Shown: positions 1 to 11,454, counted from the first letter of the stretch. The stretch is DNA of 64,000 bases from Castanea sativa (GCF_040712315.1 NC_134013.1:11505001-11569000); one strand, 5' to 3'. The notes: generated from the sequence alone by a model not told the origin. A program made the numbers and translations.

Positions 1-261
1 AAAAATTTTACTTGTATCTCTCAGAATCAGAATATTATATTTGCTTTAACACATATACCCCATACACATTAATTGAACCACGTAGAAAGAATAGACATAT
101 GGTCAATGGTGAAGAAACAAAACAAAAGATCTTCTCTCGCTTTCCTTAGATTTTTTTTTCCTTTAATTTGTGTTAGAAATACTGAATGAATTGTACTGTA
201 TTTCACAAATAATAAACAAAGTGGGCCTAAAGTCTACAACCTATTACACGTTAACAGCCCC

Positions 262-700
262 ATCAAACTCAAGGTGGGTATGAGATCAACTTGAAGTTGT
301 GAACCAAAGCACGAAGGCGTTTCTTAGGATGTGACTTGGTGAAGATATTTGCAAATTGATCTTTTGAGGAGACCGAGAACAACTTGAGAGCACCATAGAT
401 AAGATGATAATGGATAAAATGACAATTGATTTCGATGTGTTTAGTCCGTTCATGGAAGATATCATTGTGAATAATATGAATAACACTCTAGTTGTCACAA
501 TAAAGGGAAGTAGCAGAGGATGTAGACACACCTAAGTCCTTAAGAAACCATCTTAACCAAATGAGCTCAAATGTGGTCTCAGGAAGGGCACGATATTCTA
601 CTTCAATATTGGAGCTGGCCACAAGGGTTTGTTTCTTATTTCGCTAGGAAATTAGAGAAGAGCCAAGAAGAAAGCAATAACTAGTGGTGGACCTGCGATT
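262..700 (-). pseudogene. copia RNase H remnant
   Basis: The minus-strand translation across two frames gives typical copia RNase H motifs: a segment like STTGYCFFLGSSLISW, then EAEYRAL, ELIWLRW, a CDN-type motif, and FHERTKHIEI followed by a DQFANIFTK-like C-terminus. Stops and frame changes interrupt it, so no enzyme can be made. It is the last domain of the polyprotein and lies just upstream of the left terminal repeat, as expected. Confidence 0.8.
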
Positions 701-1199
701 AGTGGGATCTCTGCCCAATCAGTATCGGAGAATGCACGGAGAACAAGAGGAGACTAAGCAGAGTAGAAAAAGCCATGGAAGAGAGTGCCCTTCAAGTATC
801 GAAAAATGCACAGAACCACATCATAGTGAGTCAATCGTGGGGCAGACAGATACTGGCTCACTTGGTGAACAGTATATGAAATGTCTGGACGAGTGATGAT
901 GAGATAAATTAGGCTGCCAACCAATCATCGGTAAAGAGAGGGATTAGACAATGGTTTCCCCCCGAGGGTGTCAGATGCGTATTAAGTTCAACTAGAGTGT
1001 CAATAGTCTTGTTATCAGTGAGTACAGCTCGAGACAAAAAGTTCAGAAGCATACTTGCCCTAAGTAATATAAAGACCATCTGTGGAATGAGTTATTTCAA
1101 GACCCAAGAAATAGCTGAGATGTCCAAGATCTTTCATCTCAAACTACTGACTGAGAAAATCCTTGAGTTCTTGAATGTCACTGAGGTCATCACCAATTA

Positions 1200-1960
1200 T
1201 GATCATATCATTCACATATAGGAGAAGTAAAATGGTGTCTTTGTCGGTGCGATGAAGAAATAAGGCAGAATCAGAATGACTGGCAATGTAAGCCAAGCGA
1301 TAAATGGTAGAGTTGAACTTGATAAACTAAGCTTGTAGAGCTTGTTTAAGGCCATAAAGTGCACGTCAAATGTGACAAACCTTGTTTGATTCAATAGTGA
1401 GACTTGGAAGAGGTTGCATATAAATTTCTTCACTTAAATTCCCATTAAGGAAGACATTTTTTACATCCATCAGAAAAATGTCTCATTTACTAGCACAGCA
1501 ACAGCTAAGAGGGCACGAACAGATGAGATTTGTGCAACCGGAGCAAAGGTCTCTTCATAATCAATCTCATACTCCTATGTAAAACCTTTTACAACAAGAC
1601 GAGTTTTATATTGTTCAATGGACCCATCAGAGCGAGTCTTAATCTTGTAAATCCACTTACAACCAACCATAGATTTCCTAGGGAGGAGAGTCACCAAATC
1701 CCAAGTATAGTATTTAGATAATGCATCAAGTTCCTCTTTCATTGCAATCGGCCATAAAGGGTCAGTGGAGGCCTCACGATAGGTGTGAGGCTTGTGCAGT
1801 GCAGCAAGGGCAGTATAACATTGATAGTCAAATAAATATGCAGGAATGGATCTTACCCAAGTTGAGTGACGAAGCGGAATGTCTTGTGCAAGATCTTCAG
1901 GCAGAGTAGGAGCAAAAGCAGGGGACCCAAGCTCAAGGTTGGGTGGCTCATCTTCCACCT
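1200..1960 (-). pseudogene. copia reverse transcriptase (RVT_2) remnant
   Basis: The minus-strand frame at 1575-1958 has the conserved start of the copia RT domain (WPIAMKEELDAL, then TWDLV, VGCKWIYKIK and a RLVVKGFT-type end). Further on, the catalytic region reads YVNDMI near 1205-1222, where copia RTs have YVDD. One catalytic aspartate is therefore replaced by asparagine, and several stops follow (for example after the LGLEITHSTDG segment). The domain is inactive. Confidence 0.85.
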
Positions 1961-2570
1961 ATTCATTAGAGGGTGATCTAGGAGAGGCATAAAAAATATC
2001 TAGTAGTTAGACAAAAAAATCTATAGAAGGATTAGGAGCAACTATAGAAGGAATATGTGGCTCGTCTGGAAAAAGATCTAAGATAGAGAAGGTAGATAGG
2101 GAGGCATTGAAATGAGAGAGCTCGACAAAGGAGCGATTTTCCTAAAAGACAATATTGCGGGAGATACGAAGACGATGAGAGACAGGATCATAACACCGAT
2201 ACCCCTTTTGAGTTTTGCCATAGCCAAGAAAATAACAAAGTCTAGACTGAGGCTTAAGTTTGTTATGCTCATGTGGTTGAAGAAGAATGAAACAGGTAGA
2301 ACCAAAGAAACGAATGTGGTGATAGTCTAGAGGTGACCCAAAAAGGTGCTCATATGGAGTTTGATTTGGATGATAGGATTGGGAATGCTATGAATAACAT
2401 GAAGAGCAGCTTCGCCCCAAAAAGGAGCAGGAACTTTGGCAGAGAGAATGAGAGCACAAACAGTGTCAAGAATATGATAAAGGTTCGGCTCTACCATTTC
2501 GCTAAAGGGTACCTGGACAAGTTAGCTGATGAACAGTGCCATAGGAATGCAAAACAGCTTGGAAAGCATA

Positions 2571-3440
2571 TTAAGTGTATTCAAGAGCATTATCAAATTG
2601 AAAATTTTTGATACGTTTGGAAAATTGAGTTTCAATCATTTTTGCAAAATTAGAATATACTTGCAATAATTCAGAACGATGTTTCATATGAAAAATCCAG
2701 CTATAGCGGAAATAATCATCAACAAAAACAACAAAAAATCGAGATCCACCAATACTAGAGACAAATGAAAGCCCCCAGAAATTAGAATGAATTAGGACAA
2801 AGATATTAGTGGACATTGATTCACTAGTATTGAAAGACAAAGCTGGTTGCTTTCCTAACTAACATGAAATACAATCAAAATTTTCTGTGGACACTGAACC
2901 TAACAAACCCCTAGAAACCAAGTGTTGTACTAAAGAGAAAGATGCGTGACCAAGTTGAGCATGCCAAAATGCAAGGCAAGGAATAGAAGAAACTGCGGTA
3001 GCTGCAGCAGTAACAAAATTAGGAGCAACAAGTGGAAGATGAAGGTTATCCACGGGAAACATATGTCCAACTCTAGGATCAGTCCCAAGCTCATGTCCCG
3101 TCCTCGAACCCTGTACAATACACCCAGAATAATCAAAGGTAATGAGATAACCCAACTCAGCTAATTGTCCTATAGAAAATAACTTGTAAGAAAGGTTAGG
3201 AACATTAAAGACCCCAGGAACCGAGAGGTTGGAGTTTGAGATAGAACCTATATTATGACCAAACATTGTGGAATCATTAGCTGTGTGAATATCAAAAGGG
3301 TGTGGTGCAGGTTCAAGTTGAGAAAATAAGGAAAGGATGAGAGACGTGTCATGTGGTTGCAACAAGCAGAATCCATAAGCAAAGAGGAAGGGACATACTA
3401 GATGAAACTGAGATAGAAGATGAATAAGATACATTACCAA
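2571..3440 (-). pseudogene. copia GAG-pre-integrase and integrase remnant
   Basis: The minus-strand frame at 2859-3440 carries protease-end and GAG-pre-integrase signals (LSYKLFSIGQLAELGY, then FWHAQLGHAS with the zinc-binding His, ending DCISC). The next frame (2571-2840) has the integrase core start (FVVFVDDYFRYSWIF, with the first catalytic Asp, then a QFDNALEYT-like segment). The two frames do not connect, because a stop falls between the pre-integrase and core parts. Confidence 0.82.
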
Positions 3441-3468
3441 CTATACGAATGGTATTAGCGATTATGTT

Positions 3469-3714
3469 TTAAAGGTCAACTGTGGAAATGATGATAGTGG
3501 ATCCGGAAGACTTGAAATTTGTGGAGACGGGAGCCATTGGTTGGATACTCTCAGTGTTAGCAATAGTAGCAACAGAAATGAATAAATTTGATTTGTTATG
3601 TTGATAGGAAGTCTCAATATTATAGGCAAAACGTTTACAAAAATTGCAAAAACGTTTGTTAGATTGTCGACGACGATTGTTGCAAAAGGAAGAAGACCTA
3701 CCCTTATTCTTCAT
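3469..3714 (-). pseudogene. copia gag zinc-knuckle remnant
   Basis: The minus-strand ORF begins with a basic stretch and CNFCKRFAYNIETSY, which resembles the CX2CX4HX4C knuckle of copia gag but with His replaced by Tyr and the last Cys by Ser. No upstream gag core is recognisable between 3720 and 4390, so most of gag is deleted or replaced. Confidence 0.55.
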
Positions 3715-3779
3715 TTAGAAGCAAAATATGCAAAAATGAAATCTAAACAAAAAAAAAGGTAAAAAACACCTAAACTGCA

Positions 3780-3862
3780 AAAAGTCAACTCTAGAAAAAA
3801 AAGTCAACGGTCAACCCCTCTAAAAAGTCATTGGTCAACTGCTAGAAGTCAAAGTCAACCTG
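3780..3862 (-). promoter_or_regulatory. Cluster of six W-box-like TTGACY motifs
   Basis: On the minus strand the motif TTGAC followed by C or T occurs six times within about 80 bases (plus-strand GTCAA at about 3783, 3802, 3809, 3833, 3848 and 3854). WRKY factors bind TTGACY. The cluster lies where the copia leader/gag would be. That it has any regulatory role is inference. Confidence 0.4.
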
Positions 3863-4393
3863 GAGATGATGCCAGTGGATGATGCCAGCATATGACGCAA
3901 GCAAATGATGTCAGAGATGACGCAACTAGAGTTGACATGGCAAAATGATGTTAGCAATAACGTCAGCAGGAGAGTTGAGGCGCTTGAAGGCGCGTGACTT
4001 ATTGATGTGGCGTGTGGGAGCATGTGAGATTCAACTCAGATGCGTATTGGCGCGTGACCTTTGACACAGATTTCTTGGTCGGCGGCGGTGCGTGTTGACT
4101 TCGATGGCTGCTAGACTTCCACGAATGAGTAGATCGACACAAGACGATCACAGTGGTATCTGCAAAAGGTTAATCGAAGCAAGATTCATGGCGGTGATGG
4201 AGGGAGTAGTGGTTTTTGTGGTGTGGGACTCCTCAATTACGGCAGTTGTAGGTCTGGAACCTAAGGACAACGACTAAGAGACGTCAGAGGTTCAACGGCG
4301 AGTGGCTATAGCAATTGTTATGATGGCGAAAGCAATGTTGAGAATAGACTAAACCAATAGAGACAAGACTGCTAAGAAAAGGTCAGAGCAATG

Positions 4394-4405
4394 GCTTTGA
4401 TACCA
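4394..4405 (-). other. Primer-binding site of the minus-strand copia element
   Basis: Plus-strand GCTTTGATACCA is the complement of TGGTATCAAAGC, the initiator-tRNA-Met primer site used by copia elements. It directly abuts the terminal repeat that starts at 4406. Confidence 0.8.
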
Positions 4406-4520
4406 TATTAGAAATACTGAATGAATAGTACTGTATTCTTGTGTTCCTATTTTCTGCTTCTCTCTTCCGCACATACTCAAGCATATTCAACATGGAATAT
4501 ATCATAGCTAATATTTATCA

Positions 4521-4533
4521 TGGTATCAGAGTC
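4521..4533 (+). other. Primer-binding site of the plus-strand LTR element
   Basis: TGGTATCAGAGTC matches the initiator-tRNA-Met complement and directly follows an LTR end. Confidence 0.75.
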
Positions 4534-4857
4534 ATTTTCTTGTAACCATGATTTTCTATCCTTACGATGTGTTTAAGAACAATCTCTGTCTTCCTCAGTA
4601 TTTCTTCGCTGGGTTCATCTTCTTTAGCTTCCCATTACTGCTGTCAAAACTCTTCGGTATAATTATGTCACCGTTAGAAGCTGCATCAACACTACAAGAT
4701 CATTGTCTTCCTCAAACCACTATCATAGAGCCAAAATTTATTCAAGAGATCTTCTCACTCTTATCAAATCTCAAGATTTCATCAAGCTCTTCCATCCTAA
4801 GTTTGAGAGAGAGAGTGTTAGAGATATATTAGCCCATTAGTATAGGCTCAAGCCTAA

Positions 4858-5118
4858 TTCTACTTTGTGTGTAAGGCAAATCTCCTACTTGTATTAGAAA
4901 TCTATTAGTTTAGAGTTTAGTCTACTATATAAGAGTGTAGTACAAAACCTATGTTACAATGAATCATAACGTGGGTATATATAGTAGACTAAACTCTAAA
5001 CTAATAGAATTCTAATACAAGTAGGAGACTTGACTTGCACACAAAGAGTTTAGTTTGCTATATATGCCCATGTTATGGTTCATTGTAATACAGGTTTTGT
5101 ACTACACTCTTATATAAT
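4858..5118. repeat. Interleaved inverted repeats inside the 3' LTR
   Basis: Segment A (about 4858-4931) recurs inverted at about 4975-5050, and segment B (about 4929-4978) recurs inverted at about 5058-5117. The order is A, B, inverted A, inverted B. A single whole-block inversion would give A, B, inverted B, inverted A. The arms are about 50-75 bases with few mismatches. Confidence 0.8.
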
Positions 5119-5261
5119 GAAGATGTAGCCATTAAGAGTTTTCTCCGTAAACGTAGGTCGTAAGGTTGAACTGCGTAAGGCTTATGTTTTTGTGTTCTTA
5201 TTTTATGCTTCTCTCCTCTGCATATATTCAACATAGGATATACCATAGTTACAATTTATCA

Positions 5262-6180
5262 AAATTAATAGTAGAACTCACAATAAATATGTTACATAAT
5301 CCAAGAAAAATTAATAGTTTTACTAATTAAATTCATAGTAAGACTCACCTTAAATGTGTTACGTAAGCCAAAAGTAAATAATAATTTTTGGTAAGCTTAT
5401 GGCTATCTCTAATCACGGACAAAAATGCATACACCCCAAATAACACGGCAAAATTGGTATGAAAAAATTTATTCTTGTCATGCTTAGGATGATTGGGTGG
5501 CCTCATTTGACCCTTTATTATTCTTCAAAATATATCATTTATGTTTCTTCTTTTTTTAAAGAAAAAGAAAACACAATATAAACAGTACAAAAGGCAATGG
5601 ATCGAGTTGCAAACAGGAAGGGAACCAAATGTTTAGGCTCGGCAACAAGCCAGTTAGCACCACGACCCATAACCTCTCCAAAAAAAAAAGGGAATTCTCT
5701 TCCATAAGCCGAACAAAATTCTATATAGAACTGTATTTTTTACGTTCTTATTATTACGCAAGAATATGCTAAATCTAATATCCGAGCTGGCTCACAACTT
5801 GACCAATATAACGGCCTCAGCTCTAAATTGTCCGCCATACATTCATATCTTTTTTGTTATTAATTTTATCGGATGTTAAATTACCGGTTAATCAAAAAAT
5901 TTAGAGTTAAATAACCGGTTAACCAAATTAAGTTAGAGAAAGAGAGAGTGTTGACAATTCAGAAATTAATTTATTAATAACAAATAAGTTAAATAACAAC
6001 AACGATTGTTACTCAACAAAATTACAAACTTTCTTTTACAGCTTTTTTTTTGCTTTTTACTCTCTTTTACAGCTTTAACATATACCAAGTGATATATGCA
6101 TCTATTTAGTACACACCTTTATTTTCAAAGACAAACACTCATCCATGTTCTTCTCTTATATATAATACCAACACAACCAA
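5262..6180. other. Intergenic sequence, no gene seen
   Basis: AT-rich sequence between the LTR element and the GASA gene. It includes short near-repeats (AATTAATAG followed by TCACCTTAAATGTG-type text near 5265 and 5330) and a GTTAAATTACCGGTTAA motif repeated near 5875-5925. The last ~100 bases before 6209 would be the 3' UTR of the GASA gene. Confidence 0.5.
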
Positions 6181-6208
6181 GCAAGGCTGATATACATATA
6201 TATTATTT

Positions 6209-6754
6209 TCAAGGGCACTTGAGCCTGCCGCCATGGGTGGTCATGGTGGCGTAGCAGGGGCATACATCACGGTTCCCAGAAGTGCCTGGAGGAACACAGC
6301 TGCAACGGGCACAGCAAGTCCCACATGCCCTCTTGCACATTTTCTGCCTAGACGCTAACTGACACCTCGCACTACATGCTGCTCCACAATCTGAAACCAA
6401 AAAAAAAAAAAAAAAAACATATATAGGTGAAGAGAATTATTCGATCAAACAGTACCATACACATATTAACATAGTTATGGAAGAAGATAAAAGTCACCTA
6501 TTTTTTTACTGGGAGAACCTTTTTTTGCATCTGCGTTCACCTGCATCACTCAATTCACAACATATTATCATGTTAGAAAGTGATAAATAGGCTTCCTGTT
6601 TTATTTTTGAAAACAATAGGAAGATGAAAGAGACTATATATGTGAGCTCTTAGATGATTGCTAAAATAAAGTTTACCATCTGATCAGCTTCAACAAGATG
6701 GATAACGAGAAGAGAAATGAGAACAGAAGCAATTAAAGCCTTTGAGATGGCCAT
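6209..6754 (-). CDS. GASA/snakin-family cysteine-rich secreted peptide
   Basis: Three exons on the minus strand: 6754-6677, 6540-6498 and 6390-6209, joined at GT-AG sites, giving 100 residues. Residues 1-23 are a signal peptide (hydrophobic core ALIASVLISLLVIHLV). A short linker follows (VNADAKKGSPSKKI), then a C-terminal domain of about 60 residues with 12 cysteines in the GASA pattern, including CGTCCARC and ending GGRLKCP. GASA peptides are secreted, gibberellin-responsive proteins acting in growth, redox or defence. That is family knowledge, not shown here. The middle exon is only 43 nt and would be missed by ORF scanning. Starting the last exon at its own ATG would give a false 63-residue peptide without a signal sequence. 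The length is normal for the family and all cysteines are present, so the gene looks intact. Confidence 0.93.
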
Positions 6755-6842
6755 ATATGGCTGATGATTTGAAGCAAGAGCCTAGAGCTAGTTGAAATTG
6801 AAAACCTGAATATTTTGAGTAGAAGTGAGCTAAGGGTGTTCC

Positions 6843-6850
6843 TATTTATA
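6843..6850 (-). promoter_or_regulatory. TATA box of the GASA gene
   Basis: Minus-strand TATAAATA lies about 90 bases upstream of the start codon at 6754, a normal spacing for a plant core promoter with a short 5' UTR. Confidence 0.6.
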
Positions 6851-6859
6851 GCAAACGTT

Positions 6860-7510
6860 TGTGACTATTATGTGAGCTAGCTAGGCAATGAAAACGAGAA
6901 ATAATTAATAATATATAATAAAAAAATGTGGGTGCATGTATAGTAGGACGGGACATCCTTCATTATGACATGTAATTTGTGCGTGGAATTTAAAAAGCAT
7001 ATATAGTGACTAGGCAGATAATATCTGGTAACAAAAAGCATTTTGGAAAACTGGAATCATCTAGAGCAGGCACTTTTGTTTTGTATTACTATTAGTTCTT
7101 GGATGGTGTTTTCAATTCCAAGTGGCTCAAGGCAGCTTCACTAGCTCATAGTTTTAACGTACCCTTATTGAGATTGCACTTCTACGACTAACTGTTTTAC
7201 TTTACAACCATAAAATATCGAAATCTTGAACATAAAACTATGTTTGATTAATGTTTATAAAAAAAAAAACTATGTTTGATTAAATTTGACTCTATCCCAT
7301 TGGGAAAAGCTATACTATTGCGGAAAAAGCTTTTCTCTCTGGCCATTAAAAAAAAAACATTTTAAGTGTTGAACTGATCACGTTGAAACAATTTGAGAAC
7401 GCAACTTAGGTACTGCTCAATTAATTAATAAAGTCAACAAATTCACTATTTCTAAAAATAATAATAATAAACAAAATAGAATTATTTTAAAAACTCTAAT
7501 GAATCTTAAT
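6860..7510. other. Upstream region of the GASA gene, no gene seen
   Basis: AT-rich non-coding sequence that would hold the distal promoter of the GASA gene. There is no ORF with a recognisable domain. Confidence 0.4.
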
Positions 7511-7512
7511 TC

Positions 7513-7608
7513 TTAAATTCATATTACCATGGACACATTAGTAGTTAAATTCATATTACCATGGACACATCAGTAGTTAAATTCATATTACCATGGACAC
7601 ATTAGTAG
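7513..7608. repeat. Three tandem copies of a 32-bp unit
   Basis: The unit TAAATTCATATTACCATGGA plus twelve further bases occurs three times in a row with only one or two differences between copies. Confidence 0.9.
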
Positions 7609-7671
7609 TCAGTGGGAGTGGAAGAAAAAAATTTCTAACTCTAATATTAATACGGATAAAAAAAAAATTAA

Positions 7672-7795
7672 TGGTTTGATAGTTACAACATTAGGAAAAA
7701 AGGAATTTAAACCATAGTTCTCCAAGTAAATGAAAGCAAACCATGAAATTGAGCTATAAGATTATTGATTAACACCGCTCATATTTAGTTTTTCT
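7672..7795 (-). repeat. Antisense tRNA-derived SINE-like copy (family 2)
   Basis: The sequence runs from GATAGTTACAACATTAGG to ATTGAGCTATAAGATTATT. On the minus strand this reads like a tRNA 5' half (a TAGCTCAATT box A) followed by a decayed GGTTTAAATTCC box B. The same layout is seen at 17205-17325 and 33343-33455. Confidence 0.5.
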
Positions 7796-7799
7796 ACTG

Positions 7800-10740
7800 A
7801 AAAATGTTCATAGTTCAAATCTTATCTCTCCTATATATTGTAACTATAAAATAAAAAATGAAAATAAAGAAAATAAAAAGAAGAAGGTGTTTGAAACAAT
7901 CAAAAACCAAAAGAAGTTTTAGACTCAAAACTATAAGATCAATTATGAGTTTTAATATTCAATTTTGAAGAACCACCACCTCAATGATTCATTGTGAAAG
8001 TCCTTTCTAATAATAAAAAGTGTGACACATAATGAGGATTGATTCTACAACTTTTAAAATTTGGGATTGGGCAATAGCTAGGACTATTGTCCCATACAAT
8101 CTCACTCACAATATTTAAACTTCTTCAAAAATTTTAACTTTCTTAATCTAATGATTGATATCAGAAGTTAACTTTCTAGCTTTTGATCTAAATCACTGAA
8201 AATGTGTTACATTGCGCAATAACGCTCGGTATTATCTTTGGATCTCAATCCCTTTATTTGGATATAGGCTGAGTGACCATGCCAGAAGCCCATTAATAGG
8301 CTATACTTTGATAATGAACTCCCATATTTCTGAATGACAACTACCTAATCGGTATCTTATCAAAAAAAAAAACTACCTAATCGGTAATTAATGTCACATA
8401 ATATGATAAGACCTGAGCTCCTGCCCAACTCTTTCGACTACAACACAGAGACCAATCCGTGGATAATGACTGAATGGTTAGGTTAGGACTGCATTATTGG
8501 TGATGTGATGTATTTGACATGGGACGAAAACCATGCTTATTTTCCAACTTATCAATTTACCTCAATCATCCACCACCCTACAGGTATACCGTATACCTAC
8601 AGAAATCGCAATTCATTTTGCATTATAAATTGATAAATGTTATTAGTATTAATAAAATTATAAAAGGAGTTTCAAGCTTTCAGTTGTAAAATATATTTGG
8701 GGCCCTACAACTACGATTATGTTATTTTATTTATTTTAATATTATTTGTATTTTCTTTTAAGGCTAAAGGGGATTTTTTTTTTTTTAAGACTAAAAGGGA
8801 ATAGTTATAACTTCCTATGAATCATTTAAGTTTGTCCATTTATAATGAATAATGCTAAAATTATAATTATTTTTATAATTTTTGTCATAACTTACTACAT
8901 AAAAGTACTAAAAGTGTACATGAACTTCTATAAAGTCACCATTCACGTAATAAAAATTGTAAAATTTGTGTTCTTAGTATTTTCCCTTACTAATTTTCCA
9001 AACAAATTCAACGTCTGTGAGTCTGTCTATCAGTCTAATTCTTATTTTTGTTTTTTGGTTTATACCACTTAAAAAAAAGGGTGATTCTTTCATGTAACGA
9101 GGGAACTAAGCTAGGCGACAGGCCAATTGTCCACACGTGCAGTTAATAAAACATTGAAACAGTGTCGCTTTATGAGAATCAAAAACGTTTGTACAACAAG
9201 TGGGGGTCAGTGACTCACAGACTTGTGAGAGAGAGTTCTACTTTCTTCGTAGAAAGCGATTGTGATGTGTTCGTGGAAAATTGGAAACAAAGCCTCACTC
9301 ATATGTGGCCACTTTAATTAAACAGCTGTACAAAGTTGCACCACAGCTGTATTCATTCATTCATATTCAGCCTCTTTGTCATTCATGAAGCGTATGCCAA
9401 ATTGTCATCATCATGCTCAAATTAAATTAAGGCCATGCATGTCACAATTAAAATTTTAAAATGAAAAAAAAAAAAGGACATCAATTGTAGATGTTTGATA
9501 ATGATGGGAGACTATTAATTAAGAATGATCGCTTTAATTAGTTCATGGTATTTATTCAAAAAATAAATAAAACTTTAGTTCATGGTTCTTTTTCTTGCCA
9601 AAGGTTATGGCTTTAGAATATTAAACATTTTGTTCTCTTTAATTGGAAAAGGGTGTTGTTTTAAACTTTTAAAAAACATATTCTGTCCTACCAAAAAAGA
9701 ATTATATTCTGAAGTATGATAGATTCAATTTTCCTTTACCAATATCTATTAAATGATTTGTATAATAGTTTTTTTTTTTTTTTGAGAAGGATAGTTAATA
9801 ACTTGAAAACATTACTGTAACTTCTACTTACCTCAATTGTGAATAATCGTTAAAAGTTAAGATTTTTATAACGCATCAAATTGTTATAAAAAAAGATATG
9901 GACACAATAAATAGCTTTGTTTTTTTAATAAATAAATAAATAAATACATACTAAGTCATTTTTAAGTGTTTGTACACCATTGTAAAAAAGAGTTGGAAAT
10001 TCCTCTAATTTCAAATAATTATATAAATAACTTTTTTTTTTTTTGAGAAGGCTATATATGAATAACTTAAAAGCAATAAGAAAACGAGACTTTATCATTA
10101 CTATTATTATTTCTACTTATTATTATGAAATGTAATATTAATCGATTCCTCTGGCCTACCCTACTGAGTACTGACTACTAAACAATAAAGTTGTACAAAA
10201 ATTTCTTTATATTAAAGGGCAATTAGATGCGCTCATAGGAATCAAGCTAATCAAGCAGTAGGGTGAATTTTTTGATTCAATGGAGGACGTTCCACCAGCA
10301 AAATTAAAATATTTAATGAACTTTGGTCCCACATTTGTAATGTAATATATTGTATTTGTACTAGGATAAATGTCTCTCTATTTCTTTTCTTCTTCTTTTT
10401 TCCTCCTTACGTAAGAAACCAGATCATGCCAGGAAGACATGACTGATCATTATCTAAAGCTAGTCAAACTTGGACTACCCATTGTAATTTTGTGAAAGTA
10501 CATAATGAGATAATAAATGAGTCAACCTTGTTAACGGGTAGGTGAGCCGTGCTCAAGTAAGCAGTACTTAGTAAGTTACTAGATGACAATTATCAACCTC
10601 ATCATACTCAATTCTATGAGTGGAAGCATATAATTGAGCATGAAGACACTTGCAGATGAAGGGGAATCCTTTGCAATTCATTAAAAAAAATTAAAAAGAA
10701 AGAAAGATAAGAGGAATCTTTTGCCCTTTTATTCACCTTC
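7800..10740. other. Intergenic AT-rich region, no gene supported
   Basis: No ORF here has a recognisable domain. The 75-codon ORF at 8845-9072 is AT-rich low-complexity sequence and is not credible. Several stretches of poly(T)+GAGAAGG (near 9770 and 10030) look like tails of retroposed repeats. A direct repeat ACTACCTAATCGGTA occurs at about 8341 and 8373. Confidence 0.5.
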
Positions 10741-10755
10741 TGCAAGATGCAAATG

Positions 10756-11175
10756 GATGGCAGGAGCCTTAAAGGAGGTTTAGATTTTTACATGTTAGGC
10801 ATCAAGGCAATAATATTGTATTTCATAACCTTGCAAGATATGTTTAAAATGTCTCAAGTTTTAGTGTAGATGGAAAATGTCCGCCATAATTCATAGATGT
10901 AATTTAGATTAATTTAGCCTATTCATATTAATGAAAATTTTCAATATTCCTTCTCAAAAAAAAAAAAAAAAAGATGGCAGGAGCCTTAAGGAGGTTTAGA
11001 TTTTCACATGATAGGCGCCAAGGCAACAGTGTATTTTATAACCTTGCACAACATACTAAAAATGTCTTCAATTTTAGTGTAGATAGAAGATGTCCCTCCA
11101 TAATTCATAGATTCAATTTAGATTGATTTAGCCTATTCATCTCAATGAAAATTTTCAATTTTCCTTTCTCAAAAA
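10756..11175 (+). repeat. Tandem pair of ~215-bp poly(A)-ended repeats
   Basis: Two head-to-tail copies (10756-10972 and 10973 to about 11175) start GATGGCAGGAGCCTTAA and end TTCCTTCTCAAAA or TTCCTTTCTCAAAAA. The first copy ends in a run of 17 A, and the second starts directly after it. They are clearly similar with scattered substitutions. The poly(A) end suggests retroposition, but no tRNA-like promoter boxes are seen. Confidence 0.8.
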
Positions 11176-11215
11176 CAAAGAAGAGGAAGTGGAAGCATTA
11201 TTTGCCCAAATTCAA

Positions 11216-11218
<3 letters not shown>

Positions 11219-11264
<46 letters not shown>

Positions 11265-11453
11265 CAATTTGCTTCAATAAATTAAAGATGATGATGAATA
11301 TAAGATTCATAAATTATAAAAGGAAAAATTTTCTCAAATTCAATTTTATATATATATATAATTCAATTTGCTTCAATAAATTAAAGATGATGATGAATAT
11401 AAGATTCATAAATTATAAAAGGAACAATTTTCTCAAATTCAATTACTCATTTC
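11219..11453. repeat. (TA)n microsatellite and a ~103-bp tandem duplication
   Basis: A (TA) run at 11220-11260 is followed by two near-identical units (about 11261-11363 and 11362-11453) that start ATTCAATTTGCTTCAATAAA. The duplication probably arose by slippage at the TA tracts. The 88-codon ORF across it is not a gene. Confidence 0.85.
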
Positions 11454-11454
11454 A

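Larger units (their letters stand above)
171..4437 (-). mobile_element. Decayed Ty1/copia retrotransposon (minus strand)
   Basis: On the minus strand, reading from high to low coordinates, the order is primer-binding site, degenerate gag zinc-knuckle region, GAG-pre-integrase, integrase core, reverse transcriptase and RNase H. This is the copia order (integrase before RT). The coding region is broken into many frames. The left terminal copy starts TGTTAGAAATAC at 171 and appears to end GTTAACA at 256. The same first 32 bases recur at 4406-4437 next to the primer-binding site, after which the right copy diverges. The short terminal copy and the broken pol show a dead, deleted element. The boundaries, especially the right one, are uncertain because a plus-strand LTR element abuts there. 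Confidence 0.85.
4436..5261 (+). mobile_element. Miniature LTR retroelement (TRIM-like), partly rearranged
   Basis: A 5' LTR end (about 4436-4520, ending TTTATCA) is followed immediately by a primer-binding site (TGGTATCAGAGTC, 4521-4533), about 280 bases of internal sequence, a GA-rich polypurine tract (4805-4815) and a 3' LTR that starts TGTTAG at 4816 and ends TTTATCA at 5261. The last 75 or so bases of the two LTRs are clearly homologous. The 5' LTR is truncated at its left end against the copia element. The internal part holds a 94-codon ORF (4548-4832) with no recognised domain. Such a small internal region fits a TRIM or a heavily deleted element. Confidence 0.65.
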
